Shown piece after piece: positions 38,301 through 45,468 of a stretch of DNA of 45,981 nucleotides. Every line of letters begins with the position of its first letter. Within the stretch, counting starts at the first letter, position 1. The position numbers and the translations under genes are program-made. The DNA is from Thermoplasmatota archaeon (lineage in GTDB: Archaea > Thermoplasmatota > Thermoplasmata > Lutacidiplasmatales > JAMCUS01), in assembly GCA_023379385.1 (NCBI GenBank), contig JAMCUS010000036.1, positions 1 to 45,981 on the forward strand, read 5' to 3'. Under the pieces are notes generated by a model. That model was not told the DNA's origin. It saw only the letters and a list, made by a program, of their open reading frames with translations, and did no database searches.

Positions 38301-39968
38301 ACAGAGAGTGGGTTGCCGAGTGGAACAATCTGGTATGTCAATATAACAGGCGGTGCATCACATTCATCAACAACGAGTACAATAACATTTAGTGAGCCGA
38401 ATGGAACATATACATACACGGTAGCGACAGGAGACAAAGAATACGCACCCAGTCCAGCAACAGGATCGTTTACAGTGAATGGAGCGAATGTAAATCAAGC
38501 AGTAACGTTTACATTATTTACATACGGTGTAACATTCACAGAGAGTGGATTACCGGCAAATACGATCTGGTATGTGAATGTTACTAATTCTACAGGAATT
38601 ACAACAAGTTATCAGGGGTCAGGTACAACAATAACATTTAGTGAGCCGAATGGGACATATACATACACGGTAGCGACAGGAGATAAGGAATACGCACCCA
38701 GTCCAGCAACAGGATCGTTTACAGTGAATGGAGCGAATGTAAATCAAGCAATAACATTCGCTCAGGTCACGTATACAATAACGTTTACAGAATCAGGATT
38801 GCCTTCCGGTACTATATGGTATGTAAACATAACAGGTGGTAACTCATATTCATCAACAACGAGTACAATAACATTTAGTGAACCGAATGGGACGTATTCG
38901 TATAGTATAGCGACGGGGAATAAAGAATACGCACCAAGTTCGGCATCAGGATCGTTTACTGTAAATGGAGCAGCTGTATCAGAATCTATAACATTTAATT
39001 TATTTACATACGGTGTAACGTTTACAGAATCAGGATTGCCTTCCGGTACTATATGGTATGTCAATATAACAGGCGGTGCATCACATTCATCAACAACGAG
39101 TACAATAACATTTAGTGAACCGAATGGGACGTATTCGTATAGTATAGCGACGGGGAATAAAGAATACGCACCAAGTCCGGCGTCAGGATCGTTTACGGTA
39201 AATGGAGCAGTTGTATCAGAATCCATCACATTTAGTTTGGTTACATACAGAGTAACGTTTACAGAATCAGGATTGCCCCCCAGCACCATATGGTACGTAA
39301 ACATAACAGGTGGTAACTCATATTCATCAACAACGAGTACAATAACATTTAGTGAACTGAATGGTTCGTATTCGTATACAGTAGCGACAGGAAATAAAGA
39401 ATACGCACCGAGTCCAGCATCAGGATCGTTTACGATTAACGGAACAGTCGTATCAGAATCTGTAACATTTAGTTTGGTTACATACAGTGTAACATTTACA
39501 GAAAGCAGATTACCCAGTGGAACAATCTGGAGTGTAACGCTGAATGGAGTAACAGAGCATTCTACAGCATCAGATATCGTATTTACAGAGCCCAACGGTA
39601 CGTATGCATACTCTACAGGATATGTAACAAAATACACAACTTCATTTGCATCCGGTAACGTAACGGTAAATGGAAATGCAGTTACACAAAAAATAATCTT
39701 CTCATCTACCAGTACATCGTCTACATCCACTAATACATTATCAATAACATCGGCATATCTGTATAGCATTATTATAGCAATAATAATTGCTGTTGTTGTT
39801 ATTGTAGCAATTATGCTTATGAAAAAAAGAGGTAAACAATCTGGTGCTAATATGAGTGCAAACAATACAACATATACACAAGGTACAATGCAAAATGGAA
39901 TGGGAGGTGGGGGGCAATTTCCACCACAGTCACCACCTGTACAACCACCAGTGCCACCAAATCAGTAA
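35388..39968 (+). CDS. Giant cell-surface protein with seven FTESGLP domains
   Basis: 1526 residues. N-terminal signal peptide or anchor (residues 8-27, ending 'FYPAVNG'); about 850 residues of unrecognised, Asn/Ser/Thr/Tyr-rich ectodomain with dozens of N-glycosylation sequons; seven tandem ~80-residue domains beginning 'VTFTESGLPSGTIWYVNITG' and ending 'GSFTVNG...V...ITF'; a Ser/Thr-rich stalk; a transmembrane helix (about 1459-1482) with KKRGK; and a Q/G/P-rich inner tail. A glycosylated surface-layer, adhesin or hydrolase-type protein is likely, but I see no catalytic motif. Possible ribosome site GAGGG precedes the ATG; an IS110 relic abuts upstream. Confidence 0.82.
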   Translation: MKYAEKIMIMVMLIVMVTTLFYPAVNGMPVNPTSASNKNATGSLNIYKYNPVTRLGSIPILYNVSRYPEDPVSEKPVFISMKSPYLGQMYIYSNVSINITTNGVLLGVRHYYYNTSIEIPTIYLLGGYIGAIPALPAFNYTTTFGNTYNVTTYNVTTYNVTSFVSYYMTYGNITYSHTYYYNVSTSTTTNYSLIYAFTPSLLSSNFSNLTDTYYGLSNPGFVSYQNTPNEIYITTLSSSSIESNNVSLQYNVSGSGWTNVTVNNASTTAILSNYTHGYQPILSMLNNISNYLKDLGILNNTFDYSPLSFFVGTIPGVGLGNYVTYRGLVTTNTNKSVSPIGMYFITNSSGKKVFFVDPHPFLWLLSMNINNLTNLLFSFLLPDTLTQSISSINNISILIENSQFEYLYKLTQYNIYISYPSDGIPKEVSQFVPNAIVLDNLFLGIQTSLTNLFNWNLGNLYYENNSSSSSVESYILNYIQNHNIGLIATSGTLSDLQYWQDPGQQTDISPVQDVGTNISDANIFNTNVISTALGFPLLPVYEYLKNITAQFLSVSGQPDIASLIGSIPLLIPEMPWNGSLSIVNSTIFDNIPKNLSINYSNIYNGLKINATSTIGWQIALPIEFTNILFNAIKNILANGVSRFEKLLFSFISNNISQTNLTNYLNTSLVGYLKTLYLNITHSNVLNNNTLSIYLNNSLFLNISNIISELSPKIFAMSPNFEAGIIGYDKNFVKNGYRSVYVSYDMFNENTSIMQNMFNDIFNWSINWSYKPLFNYSGLLVSPILANEFNSTLEGQTIIYSKTTVIPANNFINISFPLNSSGTYTLHYISPDSYLRLDVGNMVYNLSSGVGTFNISSSSSTTHSAKIYALNPHLLFSPLMIIVTKSTFMSVTFTENGLPAGTTWYVNITGGASYSSTTSTITFSELNGSYSYTVATGNKEYAPTPASGSFTVNGVNVNQAVTFTLFTYTVTFTESGLPSGTIWYVNITGGASHSSTTSTITFSEPNGTYTYTVATGDKEYAPSPATGSFTVNGANVNQAVTFTLFTYGVTFTESGLPANTIWYVNVTNSTGITTSYQGSGTTITFSEPNGTYTYTVATGDKEYAPSPATGSFTVNGANVNQAITFAQVTYTITFTESGLPSGTIWYVNITGGNSYSSTTSTITFSEPNGTYSYSIATGNKEYAPSSASGSFTVNGAAVSESITFNLFTYGVTFTESGLPSGTIWYVNITGGASHSSTTSTITFSEPNGTYSYSIATGNKEYAPSPASGSFTVNGAVVSESITFSLVTYRVTFTESGLPPSTIWYVNITGGNSYSSTTSTITFSELNGSYSYTVATGNKEYAPSPASGSFTINGTVVSESVTFSLVTYSVTFTESRLPSGTIWSVTLNGVTEHSTASDIVFTEPNGTYAYSTGYVTKYTTSFASGNVTVNGNAVTQKIIFSSTSTSSTSTNTLSITSAYLYSIIIAIIIAVVVIVAIMLMKKRGKQSGANMSANNTTYTQGTMQNGMGGGGQFPPQSPPVQPPVPPNQ
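35826..35870 (+). repeat. 15-bp microrepeat, three copies
   Basis: Three exact head-to-tail copies of ACATACAATGTAACA inside the surface-protein gene. They encode consecutive TYNVT units, each with an N-glycosylation sequon. The copy number could vary among strains. Confidence 0.9.
38050..39700 (+). repeat. Seven tandem ~240-bp FTESGLP-domain repeats
   Basis: Units begin near GTAACATTTACAGAG. Units 2, 5, 4 and 6 share long identical DNA tracts ('TCATCAACAACGAGTACAAT'), so they arose by recent duplication or conversion. Unit 3 has an insertion (NSTGITTSYQGSG) and unit 7 is the most diverged. A single related unit occurs in the gene at the left edge. Confidence 0.85.
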
Positions 39969-40020
39969 AAACAAATTATAAAACATTTTACATATTTATT
40001 TTATAGATAGTTGAGGGTAT

Positions 40021-40066
40021 GGGGGAAGCTATAAAGCTTCAACGCCTTAGCGTGGAGAGGATGTCA
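40021..40066 (+). mobile_element. Solo IS200/IS605-type right end (omega-RNA-like scaffold)
   Basis: GAAGCT-ATAA-AGCTTC (40025-40040) is a perfect 6-bp hairpin. It is followed by ACGC-CTTA-GCGT and GGAGAGGATGTCAC. The arrangement of short stem, 'TTAGCG.GGAG' and 'GGATGTCAC' resembles the right ends of IS605-family elements next to tnpB. No tnpA or tnpB is adjacent. The remaining gap (39969-40222) holds only TATA-like sequence. Confidence 0.4.
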
Positions 40067-40222
40067 CAAATTATACAAAACCATTGTAATATTTATTCGT
40101 TAAATCGCAAAACTAATCTTCCAAAAATATTAGATAAACAACCAGTATTGTTCATTTAACTGTATATAATAGACATGGTCTATTGAGTTAAATTTATAAG
40201 ATTGGGAGAGGATACTTGGTAT

Positions 40223-41266
40223 ATGTTGAACTCAAGAAAGTTAAGAATGAGTAGCCTTTTAAGTATACTGTTTCTATTTTTTGTTATATCCTTCTTTTTT
40301 CTGCTTTTGCTGGCGGTAATAAGTCTCGTTGTAACTGTAAGCAATATCATGCTGTATGCAATTATACTTGTTATATTTGCAGTTATGTTTATAGGTATAC
40401 AGTGGGCTATATCCCCCTATATTGTAAAATGGTCTGTACATCTTAAAAAAGGTATGGAGGTAACACCACAGAATAATCCAATGATCTATTCTATAGTATC
40501 TGAACTGGCCAAAAAGGCAGATGTCAAAATGCCCAGAATCTATATAATAAGAGAAAGTGAGCCAAATGCATTTGTATTTGGAAGAACGGTAAAGGATACC
40601 TATATGGTTATTCACTCAGGTTTGCTGGATATTCTCAACGCAGAGGAACTCAGGGCGGTGCTGGGCCATGAGATAGGGCATATAAAGCATCGTGACGTTG
40701 TTACCATTACCGTTATATCTGCATTGCCTTTATTTGCATATATTGTCGCCAGACTTGCGCTTGACTCTGTATTTTTTACTGGCGGTGGAGGTGGTAGAAA
40801 AGGCTCACTTTTTCTGGCAATTGTTGTTGCAGGAATACTCTCTTTTGTTGTATACATAATTGCCCAGTTAACCGTTCTACGGATATCGCGTTTGAGGGAG
40901 TTCTACGCAGATAACTTTTCAGGAAATATAACGGAGGAGCCATCCAAATTGGTTTCATCCCTGAGCAAAATAACATATAGACTGGCGTATATGCCTGAGG
41001 AAAAGAACACACGGTCTGTGAGAGCATTTTATGCTGTTGATCCGTATAACGCAATGGATGATATGAATGAAATGAAACAAAAGATTCCTGATAACGCTAC
41101 CGGTGTTAAAATTGCCAACGAAAGAGAATTAAGAAAAAGAATGGAGGAAGAGGCTCATAGCAATTTTTTTACGAAAATTCACAGGCTATTCGCTACACAC
41201 CCACCCACTTATAAGCGAATCATAGCACTGCTGGATTTGGAAAAAGAACTAAATAAAGTTAAATAA
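40223..41266 (+). CDS. htpX: HtpX-like membrane zinc protease (M48)
   Basis: 347 residues. Two N-terminal membrane helices, 'PNAFVFGRTVKDTYMVIHSG', the zinc site 'VLGHEIGHIKHRD' (HExxH), two more helices, then the third ligand Glu in 'RLREFYADNFSG', and a C-terminal 'LFATHPPTYKRIIAL', all typical of HtpX. It degrades misfolded membrane proteins; the active site faces the cytoplasm. The frame opens at TTG 40202, but AATTTATAAG at 40191-40200 places a leaderless start at ATG 40223. The following gene has its own TATA box. Confidence 0.92.
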   Translation: MLNSRKLRMSSLLSILFLFFVISFFFLLLLAVISLVVTVSNIMLYAIILVIFAVMFIGIQWAISPYIVKWSVHLKKGMEVTPQNNPMIYSIVSELAKKADVKMPRIYIIRESEPNAFVFGRTVKDTYMVIHSGLLDILNAEELRAVLGHEIGHIKHRDVVTITVISALPLFAYIVARLALDSVFFTGGGGGRKGSLFLAIVVAGILSFVVYIIAQLTVLRISRLREFYADNFSGNITEEPSKLVSSLSKITYRLAYMPEEKNTRSVRAFYAVDPYNAMDDMNEMKQKIPDNATGVKIANERELRKRMEEEAHSNFFTKIHRLFATHPPTYKRIIALLDLEKELNKVK

Positions 41267-41301
41267 TAATATATAAATCAAATTATGTTAATATTATATA
41301 T

Positions 41302-42420
41302 GTGAAACGTGATATAGGATTGATGGTAGGAATAAAGAGGCATATGCAGGACATTCTTATCGAACTTATTCAGATGCGATCTGAAACGGATAAGGATAAG
41401 AATGAACTGATAGATTATATAAGGGGCATTACTGAAGAGATCGGATTGACTATAGAGAATACGGCTGATTCACCTTCACCTGTTCTACTGGCACATCATG
41501 GAAAGGAAGGGAATGTGGTTTTCGTAGGGCACCTGGATTCACATATACCTGGTGATGACTGGAACTATTCCCAGGGACAGAGCATGAATGGTAAGATATA
41601 CGGAAGTGGTACTATAGATATGAAGGGTGCTGTAGTATCCATGCTTTTTGCAGCGCAGGAACTGGTTAAGAGGGATATTCCTTTTGCACTGTCATTTACA
41701 ACGGATTCTGAATCACATATGAGGGGTGCCGAATATCTATCCAAGAAGAGTTACTTAAGGAAGGCATCTTCAATTGTGGTAGGGGAACCTACCGATATGA
41801 ATGTGGGTATCGCTGAAAAGGGCGTTTTGGATCTCACACTGTCTGTACATGGCAAATCTGCACATGGTTCCACACCGTATTTGGGAGATAACGCCATAAT
41901 TAAAACAATAAGAATGATCAGGTCCATAGATAACTTCAAAGATGAGGGGGACAGTCCATTACTGGATAAGATATCCGTTAACGTAGCTACAATAACAGGT
42001 GGTACACGGTATAACATGGTTCCGAGCAGATGTGAAGTGGGAGTGGATATACGGTATCCTCCACCCTATAAAAGTGATGAGGTCTACAATATGGTTAAAA
42101 ACCACCTCACCAAAATGAAGAAAAAATTCACATTAGCAAAGAGATTTGAATTGCCTGCTATATCCATAAATACAGATTCAGAACACATTTCCAAAATGAT
42201 GGAGATCGCAAAGGGTTCTTTGATGACTGTAGAGTACACTACCGAGGCCGTTAGATATTACGACGTCAATAATAAAATAGTACTTTTTGGTTGCGGTGAT
42301 AACGAAATGCTCTATCAACCTGACGAGTATGTCAGGCTGGAGGATGTAATAAAGGCAGCAGAGATTTACAGAAAATTTGCCATTGCAATGTATGATTTCA
42401 AAAAGGAAAAGTCCAGTTGA
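41302..42420 (+). CDS. M20-family peptidase/deacetylase homologue with altered active site
   Basis: 372 residues, overall like ArgE/LysK/DapE. Seen: 'FVGHLDSHIPG' (His77), 'GSGTIDMKGA' (Asp106 bridging), 'VVGEPTD' (Glu162), and the dimer-domain 'VHGKSAHGSTP'. Two key sites differ: the canonical DEE catalytic/ligand pair reads 'TTDSESHMRGA' (Ser136-Glu137, catalytic Glu missing), and the last zinc ligand in 'AH.PDEYV' reads 'MLYQPDEYV' (Tyr338). It may be inactive or use a different mechanism. The leaderless GTG start at 41302 is set by TAATATATAAAT at 41267-41278. It overlaps the tRNA methyltransferase gene by 29 nt. Confidence 0.85.
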   Translation: MKRDIGLMVGIKRHMQDILIELIQMRSETDKDKNELIDYIRGITEEIGLTIENTADSPSPVLLAHHGKEGNVVFVGHLDSHIPGDDWNYSQGQSMNGKIYGSGTIDMKGAVVSMLFAAQELVKRDIPFALSFTTDSESHMRGAEYLSKKSYLRKASSIVVGEPTDMNVGIAEKGVLDLTLSVHGKSAHGSTPYLGDNAIIKTIRMIRSIDNFKDEGDSPLLDKISVNVATITGGTRYNMVPSRCEVGVDIRYPPPYKSDEVYNMVKNHLTKMKKKFTLAKRFELPAISINTDSEHISKMMEIAKGSLMTVEYTTEAVRYYDVNNKIVLFGCGDNEMLYQPDEYVRLEDVIKAAEIYRKFAIAMYDFKKEKSS

Positions 42421-43273
42421 CAGGATAAAAGATAGCCTGGTGGATATACCGGCGTCAGTATTAAATCATCTGCCTGAAGGGTACAAACGTTTTGGCAATG
42501 TTATGGTGCTGTATTTACCGGATATTCTCACACCATACTGTAAGCGCATAGGTGAGCAGTACCTGAAAGAGTTCGGCGTGGAGGCGGTCATAAACATCAA
42601 ACGTGTATACGGTGATCTGAGAATACCTGATGCAGAACTTATAGCTGGTATAAAGAGAGATGCCATTTATAAGGAAAACAGTGTTATCTATGAATTTGAT
42701 CCTTTGCATATAATGTTCTCCCCTGGAAATAAACACGTTAGGAAGGTAATCGCAGATGATATCAATAAAAACGATGTGGTAGTTGATATGTTTGCAGGTA
42801 TAGGGTATTTCTCAATACCTGCGGTAAAGAAAGAGCCAGATATCAAGGTCTATGCAATTGAAAAAAACGCTACTTCATATCATTATTTAATAAAGAATAT
42901 TAAACAGAATCATGCAGAAAACAATATCATTCCTGTTTACGGTGATTGCAGAAATATATACATTGGTAATGTAGCAACAAAAATATTCATGGGTTATTTC
43001 GGAAACACAATTAAATATCTGCCTTATGCCCTCAATTTTGCCAGTAAAAACTGTGTAATATATTTTCATGACGTGATGGATAGATCAAATGGACTGGATA
43101 GATCAATGTGCAATATAAAAAACGTTATAAAAAATACTGAATTCATAATAAATGGTGATATGGAAACGATGATTGTAAAAGAGGTATCTAAAACGATGGT
43201 TCATGGAATGATCAGAATACCTGTATCAAAGAAAAATGATAAAGATAGTCAATATATACGAGATAGCCATTAG
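42392..43273 (+). CDS. tRNA(Phe)-G37 modification enzyme, Trm5/TYW2 (Taw2) family
   Basis: SAM-dependent transferase of about 293 residues from MISKRKSPVD. Seen: 'ILTPYCKRIGEQYLKEFG', the family signature 'YEFDPLHIMFSPGNKHVRKV', SAM-binding 'VVDMFAGIGYFSIPAVK', 'VYAIEKNATSYHYLIKNI', and 'IFMGYFGNTIKYLPYAL' followed by 'IYFHD'. The GY..T...L..AL...IHYH pattern in place of NPP favours the aminocarboxypropyl transferase Taw2/TYW2 (wyosine pathway) over the m1G methyltransferase Trm5, which is not certain. It overlaps the M20 gene and is co-translated. Confidence 0.82.
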   Translation: MISKRKSPVDRIKDSLVDIPASVLNHLPEGYKRFGNVMVLYLPDILTPYCKRIGEQYLKEFGVEAVINIKRVYGDLRIPDAELIAGIKRDAIYKENSVIYEFDPLHIMFSPGNKHVRKVIADDINKNDVVVDMFAGIGYFSIPAVKKEPDIKVYAIEKNATSYHYLIKNIKQNHAENNIIPVYGDCRNIYIGNVATKIFMGYFGNTIKYLPYALNFASKNCVIYFHDVMDRSNGLDRSMCNIKNVIKNTEFIINGDMETMIVKEVSKTMVHGMIRIPVSKKNDKDSQYIRDSH

Positions 43274-43281
43274 CTTAGGTT

Positions 43282-43503
43282 ATGAATGCCGTTTGTGAAC
43301 CCGGCAATGATTATTCGGATAGAGAGATTCTCATATGCAAAATAATATGTAATTCCAGCAACCCTATAAGATTCAATGATTTAAAAAGAAAGACAGGATT
43401 GCACCAAGAAATATTAACAAGAATACTCAGGAGGAATATTGATAGGTGTAATTATAAAAAAACAGAAAGTGGTTATTACTGTTTTACATGCAGTAGTCAA
43501 TAA
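43282..43503 (+). CDS. Small helix-turn-helix protein
   Basis: 73 residues. 'IICNSSNPIRFNDLKRKTGL' and 'HQEILTRILRRNIDRC' form a winged-helix-like unit, followed by 'SGYYCFTCSSQ'. Four or five cysteines, including the CFTC pair, hint at metal binding. It starts 9 nt after the tRNA methyltransferase gene and probably belongs to its operon. Function unknown. Confidence 0.6.
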   Translation: MNAVCEPGNDYSDREILICKIICNSSNPIRFNDLKRKTGLHQEILTRILRRNIDRCNYKKTESGYYCFTCSSQ

Positions 43504-43541
43504 ATATCATTATGCTATTGTTGAGATTAAGAGGTGAAAAA

Positions 43542-43619
43542 ATGAATTGTGAATGTAAGAAAGATAATGAAATAAAATGTGAATGCAAGAAAGACGAAGA
43601 TTGCAGCTGTAATTGCTAA
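43542..43619 (+). CDS. 25-residue cysteine-rich peptide (metallothionein-like)
   Basis: ATG 43542 follows AAGAGGTGAAAAA, a good ribosome site with 5-6 nt spacing. The peptide has seven cysteines in 25 residues: CEC at 3-5, CEC at 13-15, and CSCNC at 21-25, separated by KKD-type charged linkers; the CECKKD unit is repeated. It resembles a minimal metallothionein for Cu(I), Zn or Cd. The stop codon is followed directly by a strong hairpin (43621-43655), as for a short independent message. No family is recognised, and very short peptides are easily missed by annotation. Confidence 0.6.
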   Translation: MNCECKKDNEIKCECKKDEDCSCNC

Positions 43620-43620
43620 G

Positions 43621-43655
43621 GTAGTATCCTAAATTTCTTAGGAATTGGATACTAC
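43621..43655 (+). terminator. Strong hairpin after the Cys-rich peptide
   Basis: GTAGTATCC (43621-43629) pairs with GGATACTAC (43647-43655). An inner stem AATTTC/GGAATT with a 3-nt loop extends it. It begins 2 nt after the peptide stop and could stabilise or end the short transcript. Confidence 0.55.
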
Positions 43656-43658
43656 TTA

Positions 43659-43776
43659 ATCGACAGGTTGCAAGGGAATACCAAAAACGGCATATTTTCA
43701 TCCTAAAAAATCAGTTTTTGGGTATGAATTTTTGAAGATTTTATTGAATTATCCCGTTCTATTACGACCTGTCGAT
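43659..43776. repeat. Nested inverted repeats, 118 bp
   Basis: Outer perfect 10-bp arms ATCGACAGGT (43659-43668) and ACCTGTCGAT (43767-43776). Inside, ATACC-AAAAAC (43678-43688) pairs with GTTTTTGGGTAT (43714-43725). This could be a structured RNA or a tiny non-autonomous mobile element. Nothing further is seen up to 43953 except a TATA-like tract around 43880-43900. Confidence 0.5.
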
Positions 43777-43953
43777 CATTTTGTTATCATGTTTGTCATC
43801 TAAACTCCAATTTATTTTTGAGTTTTAAGGTGATATAAATATAGGATTGGCTAACACACTTTAACTACACCATAAATTTATATACTTTTATATTTATACG
43901 AAATCAAAACTTGTTCAAACGATCCAAAATCATCCCCAAATCTGGAGGAATAG

Positions 43954-44259
43954 ATGGTTGTGGTAAAAGATCATAATAGGGCAAAAAAGATTGGATGGAT
44001 AGCGATCGTAATTGCAGTTATCCTGTTCGTTACAGGTTCATATTTAACTATAGTAAGCAAAAGCCAGAGCAACGTTGCAAACATCCCTGTTACCAACTAT
44101 AACCCCCAATTAAATACAACAAATGTTTCCCCTCGTGCAATGTACAGTGGGGTAGGTATTAGTCTCATAATCATTGGTTCTATCCCCTTGATTATCGGTG
44201 TATCTATAATCATTTATTTACATAGAAAAGTACCACCACTACAGTATTATAAACAATAA
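43954..44259 (+). CDS. Small two-helix membrane protein
   Basis: 101 residues. Helix 1 (about 15-34, 'IGWIAIVIAVILFVTGSYL'), an outside loop of about 35 residues with N-x-T sites ('NTTNVSPRAMYS'), helix 2 (about 69-88, 'GISLIIIGSIPLIIGVSII'), then a short basic tail. 'CTGGAGGAATAG' before the ATG is a good ribosome site. Function unknown; it is isolated between the inverted repeats and the orphan gene. Confidence 0.6.
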   Translation: MVVVKDHNRAKKIGWIAIVIAVILFVTGSYLTIVSKSQSNVANIPVTNYNPQLNTTNVSPRAMYSGVGISLIIIGSIPLIIGVSIIIYLHRKVPPLQYYKQ

Positions 44260-44360
44260 TTTATCATCTAGCTTTACAGATTATTTTGCTATTCCCCTGC
44301 GTTACCTAATCAGGTTATAACAATCAATCTATTCGCCTCTATAAGGATTCATAACAGTAG

Positions 44361-44370
44361 CTTTATATAC
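44361..44370 (+). promoter_or_regulatory. TATA box of orphan 276-aa gene
   Basis: CTTTATATAC is centred about 27 nt before ATG 44393, consistent with leaderless transcription. Confidence 0.55.
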
Positions 44371-44392
44371 GATAAAGTGCATAAATACGCTG

Positions 44393-45223
44393 ATGCTGTT
44401 ATACTACACAAATGATGAAAAAACATTATCAGATAAATATGAAAATCTTTTTACAAAACAGATAGTTGGAAACGATGAGTTTAACCGCAATATATACAGT
44501 CATAGTTTTAGGAATAACCGTAATGTTGCCGTTAAGTCGCCAGTTGAAGGTATCACTGGCCTTATTTGTGCTTTTCCTGACGATTATTTCATTAATGCCG
44601 AGCAGGTACCACCCGCTGGACCGAATAATATCCTTTTAGTGGTTAAATTCTTTGGCAGTTACGTACGTACACTTAAATCCATGTTTATCAAACCCACCCA
44701 TCCCGCCTCCGGTTCTATTTCAGATTTACGGTTTGACGGTATGTTGATAGCATCTCCTGACGAACACATATCTTTATTTATTCCACCAATACCACAAGGG
44801 ACACATTATAACTACCATTCTATACTAAATGGGTTTAACAACGGGGAGTTAGGCAAAATATTATTTTCCGGAATAAAGCATGTCGAAACGAGTTTCGTAT
44901 ATAAAGGAGAGGAACTAACTATCAGTAAACCCTCATTTCTGCATCATAATACCGAATCTTTTAAAGGGACTATCCTAAATGTGAATAGCAGATTTTCCAT
45001 AGGCGACAAAGTTATAGGCACTATCCATAGTGCCACTCTCAGTAGCACCACCAATAGATCTCCGATATTAACCGATAGTGTCACTGTGGTTGATAGATTA
45101 TTCGCCTTTTGCAATGATGCGTATACTGAGCATATAGGAGTATTATTCGCATATTATCATATAAAACGCCTAGGGTTAGGTATCAAGAAATCTACTACCA
45201 CACTCAGTAGTGGTATGTACTAG
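44393..45223 (+). CDS. Orphan protein of unknown function (276 aa)
   Basis: No family recognised. No signal peptide, membrane helix or metal motif is evident. The composition is soluble and beta-rich ('GNNRNVAVK'-like strands; 'SRFSIGDKVIGTIHSATLS'). The C-terminus 'YYHIKRLGLGIKKSTTTLSS' is basic. The promoter spacing is good and the frame is long, so the gene is probably real. It lies in accessory DNA beside an IS end and a broken GHKL/STAS module, which suggests a horizontally acquired or defence-related setting; that is only inference from position. Confidence 0.6.
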   Translation: MLLYYTNDEKTLSDKYENLFTKQIVGNDEFNRNIYSHSFRNNRNVAVKSPVEGITGLICAFPDDYFINAEQVPPAGPNNILLVVKFFGSYVRTLKSMFIKPTHPASGSISDLRFDGMLIASPDEHISLFIPPIPQGTHYNYHSILNGFNNGELGKILFSGIKHVETSFVYKGEELTISKPSFLHHNTESFKGTILNVNSRFSIGDKVIGTIHSATLSSTTNRSPILTDSVTVVDRLFAFCNDAYTEHIGVLFAYYHIKRLGLGIKKSTTTLSSGMY

Positions 45224-45306
45224 TGCAGCATGGATCTATACGAAACCAGCTCCGATAATCAAGAACATCCACGAAAGCAGACTTGACCACTGGTGCATTT
45301 TGTATC

Positions 45307-45415
45307 GGATCTTCCAATAAATTTTTTTAAAAAATCTATGATTTTATGCCATACTATTTATTATATATTACGTTTATTATTTATTTTCTTTCTAGTGGCT
45401 ATGATATCCTCTGTA
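45307..45415 (-). repeat. IS right end, copy R3
   Basis: Third and most diverged copy of the block at 2010-2133. On the minus strand it encodes 'DIIATRKKINNKRNI' and a stop. It sits between the orphan gene and the truncated GHKL gene and may mark the event that removed the latter's 5' end. Confidence 0.65.
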
Positions 45416-45468
45416 TTTCAAGCTTGATTTAATCACACTTATTTTTTCTGTAACTTGAGTTTTCATTA

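Noticed and set aside
38762-39865. 367-codon minus-strand open frame
   Set aside because: It is the antisense of the FTESGLP repeats; the repeated codon pattern keeps the opposite frame free of stops. No start signal or family.
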